Source of the DNA: Geosiphon pyriformis
Taxonomy: Eukaryota; Glomeromycota; Glomeromycetes; Archaeosporales; Geosiphonaceae
Length of the DNA stretch: 30,000 bases
Direction of reading: 5' to 3'
Assembly: GCA_016748015.1 (NCBI GenBank)
Contig: JAAOMT010000599.1
Coordinates: forward strand, 1-30,000
Shown here: piece by piece, positions 1 through 8,692 of the stretch
Position numbering within the stretch: position 1 is the first letter of the stretch
Layout of the letters: the number at the start of each line of letters is the position of its first letter
Notes under the pieces: model-generated
Told to the model about the DNA's origin: nothing
Database searches by the model: none
The model's input: the letters and a program-made list of their open reading frames with translations, nothing else
Translations under genes and position numbers: made by a program

Positions 1-190
1 GCATCACAATTTTGCACATATTAAATAATATCTGGATATATTAATGGCCAATAATATCTTTTTTTGGTTTTTTCTATGGTTGCTTCTTTATAAAAATGTC
101 CTGCTATTGGATCTGAGTACATGTTGAATAATATTGTTTCTTTCTCTGGTTGGTTGATTTGGACTTTTTCTATTCTTCCAGTAAAGTATA
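1..190 (-). pseudogene. Integrase N-terminal zinc-binding (HHCC) domain, partial
   Basis: The minus strand reads the gypsy integrase zinc-binding module, with blocks like SDPIAGHFYKEAT, KKRYYWPLIYPDI and YVQNCD running off the window. In the family this HHCC domain binds one zinc and helps integrase multimerise on viral-type DNA ends. The usual first His before SDP is Tyr here (CAC to TAC, a C-to-T change), and a stop follows PDI, so the finger is broken. A frame change separates it from the RNase H block upstream in coding order. The catalytic core lies left of base 1 and cannot be judged. Confidence 0.8.
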
Positions 191-344
191 TTTTGATGGT
201 TAATAAAATATTTTGATTGTTGTTTTATGTTCTTTTGTTCTTTTTGAGATAATTTCTCCTTGAACAATTGGATATTTATATAGTGTTGTAGTTGTTGGTA
301 TTTTTGTATATTTATTTTTTGTTATATTTTTGGGTTAAAATGTT

Positions 345-750
345 TTTAGATTTGTTTCATTTGTGACAGACCATTGGCATTTCTATTTTTTTTTCCCTTT
401 TTGTAATGTACTGTATAATTAAATAGTGAAAGTTCTATTTTCCATCTGACATGACGGTCATCTCCAAATTTCTGCTTCTAAATTGAAGTCAATTCTTTGT
501 GATTAGTGTACACATCAAACTTTTGACTCAAGTATTTTTTCCATTTGATGACCACTTAGTAGATAGCTAAGTGTTCCAGTGTTGGAGTTCCATAGTTCTT
601 TTTAGCTGGACTTAAGCTTCTACTGGTATAAGCTACTGGATGCTCTCTTCTATCCGGTTCTCTTTGTAATAGTACTGCTCTCAGTGCTTGACCAGATGCA
701 TTGGTTGTTATTATAAATAGCTTGCTATAATTTGGATAGATCAGTACTGA
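345..750 (-). pseudogene. Ty3/gypsy RNase H domain, degenerate
   Basis: The minus strand gives the RNase H block that follows gypsy RT and degrades the RNA strand of the RNA/DNA hybrid. Landmarks in order are VLIYPNYSK, FIITTNASGQALRAVLL, the block around RSLSPAKKNYGT, HLAIY-stop-VVIKWKKYL, FDVYTNHKELTSI, and near the end VRWKIELSLFNYTVHYKKGK followed by NANGLSQ. The first catalytic Asp (family TTDAS) is Asn, and YTDHK is YTNHK. Two stops fall where Trp is expected (IYWA and SIWK positions), giving TAA and TAG from TGG. All are G-to-A changes on the coding strand. It is fused in frame to RT upstream except for a stop at 751-753. Confidence 0.88.
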
Positions 751-1700
751 GACTTAAATAAGCTTTCTTCTCAATGTGTCAAAAGCTTTTTGTTGAGTTC
801 CAATCCATTCATATTTTGTGTTCTTTGTTTGGAGTTGGTGTAATGGTTGAGCTATTTTGGAAAAGTTTTTGATAAAGTAATAGTAGTATCCTGCAAATCC
901 CAAGAATGCTCTTAATTCTGTGAGATTATTTGGTACTAGAAAGTTTTTAACAATCTTTATCTTGTCTGGATCTATTTTGATATCATCTTTGCTTACCACA
1001 TGTCCCAAAAACTTGAGTTCAGTTTTTTCAAAGAAACATTTGTTTGCATTTAGTTTTAATCTGGCTCTTCTTAGTTTTTCAAACACTTATTGGAGATAAT
1101 GCAAATGATCATTAAATGTTTTTGAGAACACATTGGTGTTATTTAAGTATATAACTACAGATTTCCATAGTAGCCTCATATAAACAATTTTCATAAGTTG
1201 CTGGAAAGTAACTGGAGCATTCATTAAGCCAAATGGCATTACTTTAAATTCAAAGTTTTCTTCTCAAGTTGTAAAAGCCGTTTTCTCTTTGTCTTTTGGT
1301 TTCATGGCTACTTGCCAATAACTACTGTCCAAGTCTAATGTTAAAAACCATTTCTTTCTTCCAAAAGCATCGAAAAGTTCTTGGATCTTTGGAGTTAGAT
1401 AGCTGTCTCCTTTTATTACTCCATTCAGTTTTCGGTAATCCACACAAAAGTGGATTTTTCTATTTTTCTTATAGACTAGTACCACTGGTGATGACCATGG
1501 ACTCATTGATAGTTAAATTAACTCATTGTCAAGCATCCAATTGATTTCTTGACAAATAATTTCATGGTTAGCTAGTGGTACTCTGTATGCTTTCTGTTTA
1601 ATTGGCATTATATCACCAGTCTTGATTTGATGTTAGATGATGTCAGTTCTGCCAAATTTGTTTTCACTGGCAAAGATGTTATTGAAATTGTTGAGTAATA
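751..1700 (-). pseudogene. Ty3/gypsy reverse transcriptase domain, degenerate
   Basis: The reading frame contains the gypsy RT blocks: SMSPWSSPVVLVYKK, FCVDYRKLN, WFLTLDLDSSYWQVAMK, FKVMPFGLMNAPVTFQ, the YxDD position, KCFFEKTELKFLGHVVS, and LTELRAFLGFAGYYYYF. RT copies the element's RNA into DNA. The first catalytic Asp (LDLDS, near 1340) is kept, but the YxDD box at 1138-1149 reads YLNN, so both Asp residues are Asn. Stops occur just after TAFTT, after LHYLQ, and in the LDNELI block; they sit where Gln or Arg codons are expected, so each fits C to T or G to A. About 950 bases stay in one frame, which suggests fewer indels than substitutions. Confident in family, certain of inactivity. Confidence 0.95.
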
Positions 1701-2159
1701 TTTTGAGCTGCATATGTTGTAATGGATCTAAGTTTTCCATGTTTATTTGTTCCAATTGTTCTGATTGAAGCAAATAACATTCTTCTCATTTATATATGGT
1801 TTGAGATATAATATCTACATATCCATACAGTTGTAGAAAGTCTGAAATGATGTCTGAAAATTGGTTTTCAATTTCTGTGATCAAGTATCCAATGATAGTT
1901 CCTTCTGGTATCTTAATAATGTCTTCCATATTGTTGTAAATAGGAATTTTGATGTGGCTGTGGTTTTTGGCTGGTATGTGTAGATTGACTAATCCAATCT
2001 TTCCTGATTCACAAAGTATTGCTTCTGCTTCAAAAATCTGTATTTGATCTTTTACTTTTCTTTTTATAACTACCATATACTGGTTATATGGTGGAATGGA
2101 AATTGGTTGATGAGTGGAGATAATTTCTCCCTTGTCAATAATTTCTTCTTCTGCCATAT
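1701..2159 (-). pseudogene. Beta-type linker domain between dUTPase and RT
   Basis: Positions 2157-1786 read without a stop (123 codons from the Met at MAEEEI), and after one stop the frame continues into the RT lead-in (EECYLLQSEQLEQIN, LLNNFNNIFASEN). The block holds alternating hydrophobic strands such as PYNQYMVVIKRKV, GLVNLHIPAKN, IKIPIYNNMEDI and IPEGTIIGYL. These resemble the beta-barrel segment that often precedes RT in retrotransposons and have a dUTPase-like strand-turn pattern, perhaps a diverged second dUTPase-fold repeat; that last idea is inference. The final LLNNFNNIFA resembles the helix that opens many gypsy RT domains. No catalytic residues can be named. Confidence 0.7.
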
Positions 2160-2640
2160 TAACTGGTACATTTATTCTACTTGTGAATCCAAATCTTTAT
2201 ATCCCTCTTGCTGTTATCCCTAATTTTTCTCTGTTTCCCACTGATACTAACTGAGCTACTTTTACCAGAGACAGGAATATTGCTTGTGCTATCTTTTTAT
2301 TTGAATCTATAATATATGCCTTTTCCAAGTCATTTTGTAGTATAACAATGATATTTTCTACATATTCTGTGTCAATTATTCCTCTTCTGATATTGATTCC
2401 TTTTTTGGCTAAGCTACTCCTAGATGCTAACTGAACCATTGTTGTCACTAGAATTTCCAATGCTATTTTGAGATCAATACAAGTGTGTGAATAGGATTCC
2501 AATTTGATGAGATCTTTTCCTGGATATCTCAAATTAAACTCTGCATTAATATTATGTGCACATTCTGGCATAATACTTTCATTGTTATTGCTAAACCATT
2601 TTAGTTCTTGTTCCTTAAAGAAGTTAAGAAGTGCAATGTA
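2160..2640 (-). pseudogene. dUTPase-like domain embedded in gypsy pol
   Basis: The frame 2571-2197 and its continuation carry the order of trimeric dUTPase motifs: TCIDLKIALEI (motif 1 region), QLASRSSLAKKGI (motif 2, A-x-R-S-S-L-A), RRGIIDTEYVENIIVILQN (motif 3, G-[VI]-I-D-x-x-Y), NKKIAQAIFL (motif 4, K-I-A-Q) and, after one stop, RFGFTSRI (motif 5, family G-F-G-S-T-G-R). The enzyme hydrolyses dUTP to dUMP and PPi, keeping uracil out of cDNA. The domain sits between the protease/zinc region and RT. Decay is again by transitions: motif 3 has Glu for Gly twice, motif 5 has lost two Gly and the Ser, and a TAA stands where Gln is expected. Identification rests on motif order, not a search. Confidence 0.85.
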
Positions 2641-2815
2641 TTGTTTGGAGTTTGAATTGAAGTTTGAATTGCTATTGTTTTTATTGTCATATTGAGCAGA
2701 GCTGGAATCATTGTTTTCGTCATCATTGTTATTGTCAGAATTTGAATCAGGATTGGAAGTTGGTTTTGATTCTGATGCACAGCTGCTGATTGGTTCGTCT
2801 TCTTCTGGGATTGTG
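2641..2815 (-). other. Acidic Asp/Asn/Ser-rich linker of gypsy polyprotein
   Basis: On the minus strand this stretch translates as low-complexity sequence rich in Asp, Asn and Ser (for example NPDSNSDNNNDDENND, then NNSNSNFNSNSKQ), continuing into the dUTPase frame. It looks like a flexible spacer between the Cys-rich zinc domain and the dUTPase. It holds no fold or motif that I recognise. Confidence 0.7.
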
Positions 2816-3500
2816 TAGATTATGCATGATAGTAGATTGTAAATGAGGTTACACTCATTACAATATTAGAAGTTACAGGGAATCAAGCAGTATTAACATA
2901 ATTGAGTATTTAACTGCTCTAAATGCTGCTTTTGTTTTTCTCTAGTGGGTGCTAATCACTGGTAATGTTTGTGGAATTCTTCCAGATTATCTTCAATGTT
3001 GCCAAAAATGTTGAAGATAAGAATGTATTTAGGTTTGGGCAGTAAGAGTGAGTTATTCTTAATTTCTAATAACTTACTGATAGTGGTGTCTTCTGCTTTT
3101 GTACTTACTATTCTCCAGATTTCATGTTTATCATGAAAATATCTTTCCAACCATCGCAATACTCTTTTCCAGATGTTGTTGATTGGAGTTCCTTTGCATA
3201 CCCAGTCATTTATTAGAATGGTATACTGGCATGTCTCATCACACGTTCTTCCTTGTCCAAGAATGTCATTCCACATTCTTTCATCAGGTAAAATAGTTCC
3301 ATATATGAGACAAGATTTGTTATCTCATTTTCCTTGTCTTTTTGGGCATTCAAACCATTCTATAATGCATGAGTGACAATAGAACTTTGTTGCTGTGGGG
3401 TATTCCTTGTTATTACTACAACATGCATCTATTGATGACAATTTCTTATCACAATCTATACATACTAATTTCGGTCAGTGATAGTTAAATGGTGGTGATA
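2816..3500 (-). pseudogene. Cys-rich zinc-ribbon-like region between protease and dUTPase
   Basis: Minus-strand reading gives repeated Cys pairs: KLVCIDCDKKLSS, DACCSN, KFYCHSCIIEWFECPK, then GRTCDETCQYTILINDW, and near 2820-2920 a separate pair-of-pairs with YCLIP and YCNEC spacing. This suggests two or more zinc ribbon or treble-clef modules. The long open part is 3276-2956. Expected Trp after RQGK is a stop, one expected Cys in the SCLIYG block is Tyr, and the first Cys pair of the last module is interrupted by stops, all G-to-A or C-to-T changes. The role is unknown: a nucleic-acid or protein-binding module retained by this gypsy lineage is a reasonable guess only. Confidence 0.65.
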
Positions 3501-3850
3501 AAGAGTAAGCATATGGGCTATAAGTGGTAGTTGGTGTTGGATCTTTTTTTTCTTCTTTCTCCTTTCCCTAATTGTTATCTTTTTTCTATTTTCAAGTTGT
3601 TAGTTTGTCCTGATTGTCATTGGTTATCCAGGCTTGGTCAGTATTCCAAGTAAGTTTTTTTTTTGTTTTCTTTTTCCCTTGTTATCCCAAGAGAATATAG
3701 GTGGTAGCTCATTGTGATCTTTATTGGTCCAGAATACTTGATAGGCTTCCCAAATAGGTTTTTTTTTTTTTTTCTTGAATTCAATCAGTAGTGCTGGCAG
3801 GATAGTAGTCTTGAAGTGGCCACACATGACTGGTACACATGTGTGTTGAC
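3501..3850 (-). pseudogene. Lys-rich post-protease linker with A-tract expansion
   Basis: The frame 3827-3624 reads MCGHFKTTILPALLIEF followed by a run of Lys, then PIWEAYQVFWTNKDHNELPP and another basic stretch. It is the C-terminal continuation of the protease block. The Lys runs lie on long A tracts (T tracts on the plus strand at about 3655 and 3759-3773). Where related polyproteins as I remember them have Glu, GAA to AAA changes would produce both the Lys residues and the A tracts. It has no catalytic motif. Confidence 0.6.
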
Positions 3851-4260
3851 TGTCCTGGCTAAGTTGTAGTTCTTGTGTAGTCTAGTTGAGCATCGCATTG
3901 GTTTTGAACAGTTAGTTATTACTAACAAGTGCTTGGTATTGGATTGCTTCCATTACAAGAACTTTGATGAATACAATGATGTCATTGATTTCAATAAATA
4001 AGTTATCTATTTTGCTGATCAGAGTTTTGGTTACTCCATCAGCTATAATAATTTATGCACTGGTAGCTTGATCAACTCAGCAACTTAACTGGTCCATAAG
4101 TTGTCTTGTGATGATGCTGCCAGCTGATCCACTGTCTAGAATCAGTTTGATGGGATAGCCATCAACTTTGGCATCAGTGTACATGATGGTAATAGGTTTT
4201 TCTTTGAGAACAGCTCCACTAAATAATGACATGGCTGACAGTTCCTCAAGTTCAAACAAG
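3851..4260 (-). pseudogene. Retroviral-type aspartic protease, degenerate
   Basis: The frame 4259-4077 ends in YPIKLILDSGSAGSIITRQLM, which contains the D-S/T-G active-site triad of a pepsin-like retroelement protease. Downstream, after stops, the same frame continues with IIIADGVTKTLI, IVFIKVLVMEAIQYQALV and a TTQELQL block, the usual flap and C-terminal strands. The protease would cut the Gag-Pol polyprotein during particle maturation. The catalytic Asp-Ser-Gly is intact, unlike RT and RNase H. The chain is broken by TAA or TAG stops after QLSC-VDQATSA and in the VSNN and MLN blocks. A frame change near 4260 separates it from the upstream gag linker. Confidence 0.88.
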
Positions 4261-4799
4261 AAGATGGCATCCAGTAATTTGTTTTCAGTAATAGTAGCTG
4301 GTGGAATGTTGCTGGTAAGTGTTGGTTGTGAGTGGGTTTTCAGCTTATTGGGTTGGGTGTCTTTTGGAGTAACCAGAAGACTTAAATAGTTCTGGGAACT
4401 TGGATTTTGAGTATACCCAGTTCTTGAACTCCACTGTTATGATCCTAACAACTGGTTGGATAAACTGGGAATTGATTGGTAAACAACTATTGCTGATCTC
4501 CAGTTTTGGGTAACTCTTGATCTGGAGTTTTCTGATGTTATCTAAGCTGAATTTGATGGCAGTGTTTAAATTACAGGTGTCTGATAAATTATTTGTGGCT
4601 GTAATGGTTGATATATTACTTGTGGCTGCAGTTAATAAACTGGAGGCTGATATATAAGTGGTTGGTATATTGATTGTTGTGTCATTGATAAGTTGGTTGA
4701 TATGATGCTGAATTGGGTTGGTAATTTGGAGTTAGAACTCGGCAATCAGGGTTTTGATATTGATTTTTCAATCATTGGTTATTTATCCTTAATTTATAG
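4261..4799 (-). pseudogene. Gag-protease linker region
   Basis: The minus strand carries a mostly open frame with Thr/Asn/Ile-rich sequence (SASSLLTAATSNISTITATN) followed by NIRKLQIKSYPKLEISNSC and RIITVEFKNWVYSKSKFPEL. It connects the zinc knuckle to the protease. It contains scattered stops toward its end and shifts frame before the protease. I recognise it only by position. The open plus-strand frame over 4693-4962 is its antisense shadow. Confidence 0.55.
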
Positions 4800-5650
4800 T
4801 CAATCTTTAAATGTCTTTGTTTACCATAGTAGTAACAAACACGTGTCTTCTGCTGCCACTGTTGATTGGTTGAGGATAATGCACATGACTGATTCTAGAA
4901 ATAATTCACATTTTCTTGATTATTACATTATTGTGAAGGTTAATAGATTGTCTAATTGTTAGCTAAGTATTCCTCTAATTTTTGGTTGATGGAATCACTA
5001 AATTGTTTTAACTTAGAATCCAATTTAGATGATTCATTCATTACTAAATTGACAGCTTGGGTGTGGTTAGCTTTAAGTTCAGCTGCCTCAAAATCTTTGG
5101 CATTTGTAATGATGGCTTGAAGATCTGCTGGATGTATTGAATGTACATGTTGAAGGATGCTATTGCACAGTTCATGAATGAACTGGTTTAGAATCTGAGG
5201 TGCTGTAAAATTGTCAGCTTGAATTGCTTGGATTTGGCATAAGTTTCTGTGGAAATGTTCCAAGTAAGTGGTAACTGCTTCAGTTTCTTCTTGTTTGATT
5301 GTGGTAAAGGTGTTGGCTAAGCAATTAATACTGTTATTATTACTGAAATATCCCAGGAATGCAACTTTAAATTTCTGGAATGTCTGAGATTTGGTGGTTA
5401 GACTTTAATATCATGAGTTGGCAGTATTTTGCAAGAAATAGAAGATGGCTTGAAGTGCCCTGGCATCATCCCATCTGTTGGCTGTAATAACTTTTTCTAC
5501 ATCATTCAGTCACACTTGGGCATTGTTCTCTTCTCCTGTAAATTTCTCAAGTTTTGCTATTGGGGCGTAGGCTATTGGATCTATGTTTGGTTGTTGTGGT
5601 AATGGAAATGGTAATTGAATTTGGGGTTGTGGCAGTGGCTGTTGTTATGG
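4800..5650 (-). pseudogene. Gag capsid domain and CCHC zinc knuckle, degenerate
   Basis: The minus strand shows the gypsy capsid pattern: IAKLEKFTGEENNAQV, LNDVEKVITANRWDDARALQ, a QTFQKFKVAFLGYFSNNN helix, EETEAVTTYLEHFHRNLCQI, then the long frame 5263-4952 with a coiled-coil-like end (LDSKLKQFSDSINQKLEEYL). Capsid assembles the particle and the knuckle binds genomic RNA. The knuckle at about 4800-4845 reads RVCYYYGKQRHLKIDY: the second and third Cys of CCHC are Tyr (TGT to TAT) and a Gly is Arg, so zinc binding is lost. Stops replace Trp in the QV-stop-LNDV and S-stop-Y positions. Confidence 0.88.
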
Positions 5651-6900
5651 AGCAACTGGTGGTGAGTTAATGATGATTACTGGAGGTATGTTTTGTTGAT
5701 TAATTGCTTTGAGGTTTTGATTGTTCTGATTTTGCTGAGTTTGAAAATTCAGAGCTTCAATTTCCGGATTTTTTAAATTTGAATTTTGCTAAGTCTGAAA
5801 GTTTGGGGTTTTAATATTTGGGTTTCTTGGAATCGAGTTCTGGTAAGTAAATTCCTGATCTTCAGCTTCTTTTTCTTCTTTTTCTGATTCTATTATCTCC
5901 TAGGGACTCGCATTTCCGAAATCTGGTTGAGGTGATGGTGATCGGAATCCTAATGACGTTGGTGATCATAATTTAAATCCTTTAAAGTAATCGCCATAGG
6001 TTCCTAGTAATTCTGTTTTCTTTTGTTTATTTTAAAATAGGAGTTGTCCAAATGTTAATGTTATGTGTAATGTGGATGCACCTATTGATGAGATGTTAAT
6101 AGCGCTTCTGGATGTATAGTGGTATGATGGGTTTGTTGGTGATTCAACTCTGGTTTTCTTCCAAATGAGTGGTTGTATTTGTTTTGGTGTTACTGCTGGT
6201 GTTTGCAACTTTCCTTTGCCTTTGTCTGCATAGGTGATAAGAAATTGTTGTTGTGTGTATCTTTTAATAGTTTAATTAATTTTCCTGATGATTGGTGCAA
6301 AACTGTAGTTTTTTGGTAAGCTGGTATGTTGAAATAATTCTGTATAGAAGTTTTCTCTTGCAGATTCAATGTTAACTGTTCCTCCTAAGCAGTCTGTGAT
6401 TTTATCATTGATGTAGAAGTTAAAGACTGATTCCACTGGAAAATGATTATTGTTTAATCCTAATTGTTGGCTGTACTATTAAAACAAGAATTTGGTGAAT
6501 TCTAAATAGTTTGCTCTTATGATTTCTGATTCTGTCACTTTTGGATAATTGTGGTTAGTGCCAGTTCTTTGTAAGATTATATCTCACAGAGAGCACTAAA
6601 TATTACAGATGATTATTTGGGGTCTTAAAGCAAATAACAAATCCATAACTTGGTGCTTGGTTGGTATTCTGGTGTTGATATCTGAAGGTTTTGTTGTGGA
6701 GTTCTTTGTATAATAGACAGAGATTTAATAGTTGTTTTCAGTAGCCTTTTGGAATCACAATTCCATCAAATTTTTTTCTCAGTATGGTGGCTGGTAATTC
6801 TCCTAGTAAGCTATCCTCAAATCTATGAGTGTTCTACCCTTGTTTTACAGGTTTTTTACCAGTTCTTATGATGTCTGTATTTCAGTGCTTAATTTTTAAT
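5651..6900 (-). pseudogene. Gag N-terminal region, Pro/Gln-rich, frameshifted
   Basis: After the LTR the minus strand opens with a block reading HRFEDSLLGELPATILRKKF and FDGIVIPKGY, then YGFVICFKTPNNHL and RYNLTKNWH. At about 6555 the protein sense continues in another frame (NYPKVTESEIIRANYLEFTK), so one small indel is likely there. Further on come KKTRVESPTNPSYHYTS, LLGTYGDYFKGFK, an acidic patch (ESEKEEKEAEDQEF), and a Pro/Gln-rich tail (LPQPQIQLPFPLPQQPNID) leading into the capsid. Several stops interrupt it, mostly at Gln and Trp positions. It is part of the element's own polyprotein, not a host gene. Function of this N-terminal extension is unknown to me. Confidence 0.7.
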
Positions 6901-7017
6901 CAATTTAGTAATACCAAAGAATAACAAAAAGAAATAAAAGAAAATAAAAAATGATAAAAAAATAAACAAAAGCAATTGCAAGTTAGTATCTTGTCAATAG
7001 CCATGATTAAGAGCTAT

Positions 7018-7399
7018 TGTTCTAGTATGGTTAAGTATCAATTACTATCAACATAAAGTGTTGATAGTGAAGAGTGGATTGAGATAGTAAATAATTATTT
7101 ATTGATATTTGTGAATGAAAAAGTGCTTAAATCAGATCTAAACTTGGAGTTTCTAACTTCAAAATTCTGTTTTTTCTACCTTTAGCACTATTGCTATATA
7201 TACATAATTGAGATTCCTTAATTCCTCAATTCTTTACATCAGAAATTCTGGAATTTCTGGAATTCTGTAATTTTTCTTGAGAGGAATTCTGGAATCCTGC
7301 GATTCCTTGTACAAAAATCCTGGAATTCCATATTTACTACGGCTACTTTTGATTGGCTAATTTATATGTTAATATACTCCCTATGTTCTATAAGTAACA
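7018..7399 (-). repeat. Probable 5' LTR of gypsy element 1
   Basis: The interval lies just outside the first gag codons and has the TG...CA form (plus strand starts TGTTCTAG and ends AAGTAACA; short inverted TGTT/AACA ends). It contains a TATA box and a promoter-like motif cluster in the right orientation for minus-strand transcription. The second LTR is off-window, so the ends cannot be confirmed by comparison; the 5 bp on the outer side are GTACT. Confidence in an LTR being here is good; the exact borders are less sure. Confidence 0.6.
7195..7294 (-). promoter_or_regulatory. LTR promoter: TATA box with three TTCTGGAA motifs upstream
   Basis: TATATATA lies at 7195-7202. Three exact copies of TTCTGGAA (TTCCAGAA on the transcribed orientation) lie upstream at 7246-7253, 7255-7262 and 7287-7294, with related GGAATTCC-type repeats extending to 7329. 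TTCnnGAA is the core unit of a fungal heat-shock element; the GAA-to-TTC spacing between neighbouring units is one base rather than two, so the array is imperfect. The position, about 45 bases upstream of the TATA box, suits a U3 enhancer. Confidence 0.5.
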
Positions 7400-7759
7400 G
7401 TACTTAATAAAAGTAGTATATAAATGACTGCCAATAGTAGTTAAAAAGAAATTATATAATAAAGCATATTTATATATACTGTATTTGCTATATAGTAAGA
7501 TAAAGTTGTTAGATTACATATTTACTTATGCTAAAAATAATAATGTTTAAACAGAAATTTTGGCAGAAACTTTTGAATAATGAATTTTTTTAGTAAGTGC
7601 TTATAGTCTATTTTTTTTTATTGTCTTATATACACTTTTCAGATGTTCTTCAAATATAAGCTTATATGTAGTAATTTGCAAAAAATTTATGCTAAAAAAT
7701 TAGTATATAGAAGCTATCATAATTTTTAATAAGAAAAAAGAAATTGTTTTTGCTATTGT
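7400..7759. other. AT-rich spacer, nothing recognised
   Basis: The stretch between the gypsy LTR and the first LINE fragment contains no open frame, RNA gene or clear repeat. It may hold more decayed LINE sequence (weak C-terminal-like reading near 7740), but I cannot support it. Confidence 0.5.
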
Positions 7760-8155
7760 TAAGTATATAAAACAACTAGTAAAGTCATATTGTACTAAAA
7801 CATGACTTATAAAATCAAATATGAAATGAATATAAAAAAGATTAAATTGGTCAGAAATAATAATTTAATATCAGATTTATTTTATAATATAGTGTTTATA
7901 TTATCTAATAGAGTGGTTTAATTGCTTAATATTATAGAATCTTTTGTAATTAGTTTTAATAGACACAAACTATGCTCTTTTTTTTGGTTTAAATAATTAT
8001 ATATATATTAATATAAGTATTTAGTATTGTCTTATTTGATTTAAGTAACTAGTTATATATTGTAAAAGCATAAATTGTATTTAGTTTGAACTATTTAGTT
8101 TGATTTTATGTATTAAATAACAATTGGGCTTTACTTATTAAAATAATAATAAAAA
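7760..8155 (+). mobile_element. LINE copy F: 3' terminal fragment
   Basis: The plus strand reads the C-terminal end of the LINE ORF2 with several stops: a RVV-stop-LLNIIESF segment then KLCSFFWFK around 7900-8000. It is followed by the family 3' UTR (GATTTAAGTAACTAGTTATA near 8040), and a terminal AATAATAATAA at about 8140-8152. The same 3' UTR occurs in copies A, B, C and G. Only about 400 bases remain, so it is strongly 5'-truncated, as is usual for target-primed retrotransposition. It lies directly upstream of copy G in the same orientation. Confidence 0.7.
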
Positions 8156-8374
8156 ATATATATAAATTAATATTATATAATATTATATATATTAAACTTA
8201 AATTATTTACAAATTATATATAATTAATTATTTAATATATTTACTAAAATAAATACAAATTTATAATAAAATATATTATTTAATATAATTATATTTAATT
8301 TTATTTTTTATTTTTTTATTGCTTTAATAAAATATAATTTAATATATAATTAGTTATTTAAACTTAAATTAAAA
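8156..8374. other. AT-rich junction between LINE copies F and G
   Basis: This interval is nearly all A and T, with no coding signal. It could include the decayed 5' end of copy G or tail sequence of copy F. Confidence 0.4.
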
Positions 8375-8692
8375 AGTTCTGTTAATGAATTTTTTTCTAA
8401 ATATTGGTTTAATGAGTTTAAATATTTAAAAAACAAACAATTTTCTAAGTTTTTCAAGCTAAAACTATTGATAGCTAAGATTATAAAAAATTTAAGTTCA
8501 AATCAAATTTTAAAGATTAATTGTCTTCTTAATATTTGGAATATTATTGATAAAAAAGAAATTTTCAAAATAAGTATTATGATTAATAGTGGTAAAAAAT
8601 TAAAAAAAGTTTTATGTTATTTGTTAAAAGTCAAAATAAATCCAAATATTATAAATTCAGAACTGTTAGAAATAATCTTATCAAAAAAGTAA
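8375..8692 (+). pseudogene. LINE ORF2 region before RT (copy G)
   Basis: A plus-strand frame begins with NEFFSKYWFNEFKYLKNKQF and runs open through 8690 (LKLLIAKIIKNLSS, INCLLNIWNIIDK, NSGKKLKKVLCYLL). This is the helical region between endonuclease and RT in the LINE family, rich in Lys because of base composition. It carries no catalytic motif. The frame from 8468 is the longest uninterrupted part, 74 codons. Confidence 0.7.

Larger units (their letters stand above)
1..7399 (-). mobile_element. Ty3/gypsy LTR retrotransposon 1, degenerate, cut by window edge
   Basis: The whole segment reads as one minus-strand retrotransposon with its 5' LTR at the right end and its 3' part beyond base 1. 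In coding order the recognisable blocks are LTR, gag N-terminal region, capsid and CCHC knuckle, aspartic protease, Cys-rich zinc domain, acidic linker, dUTPase, beta-type linker, RT, RNase H and integrase zinc-binding domain. RT before integrase places it in Ty3/gypsy. Decay is moderate: reading frames of 60-125 codons survive, and most breaks are single stops explained by one transition. At least two frame changes are visible (near 6555 and near 4260). Integrase core and 3' LTR are off-window. It cannot be autonomous, since catalytic residues in RT and RNase H are changed. Confidence 0.93.

Noticed and set aside
1296-1544. Plus-strand open frame over the RT block
   Set aside because: It is antisense to clear minus-strand RT motifs; the same applies to plus frames at 2504-2695, 3173-3376, 4168-4389 and 4693-4962.
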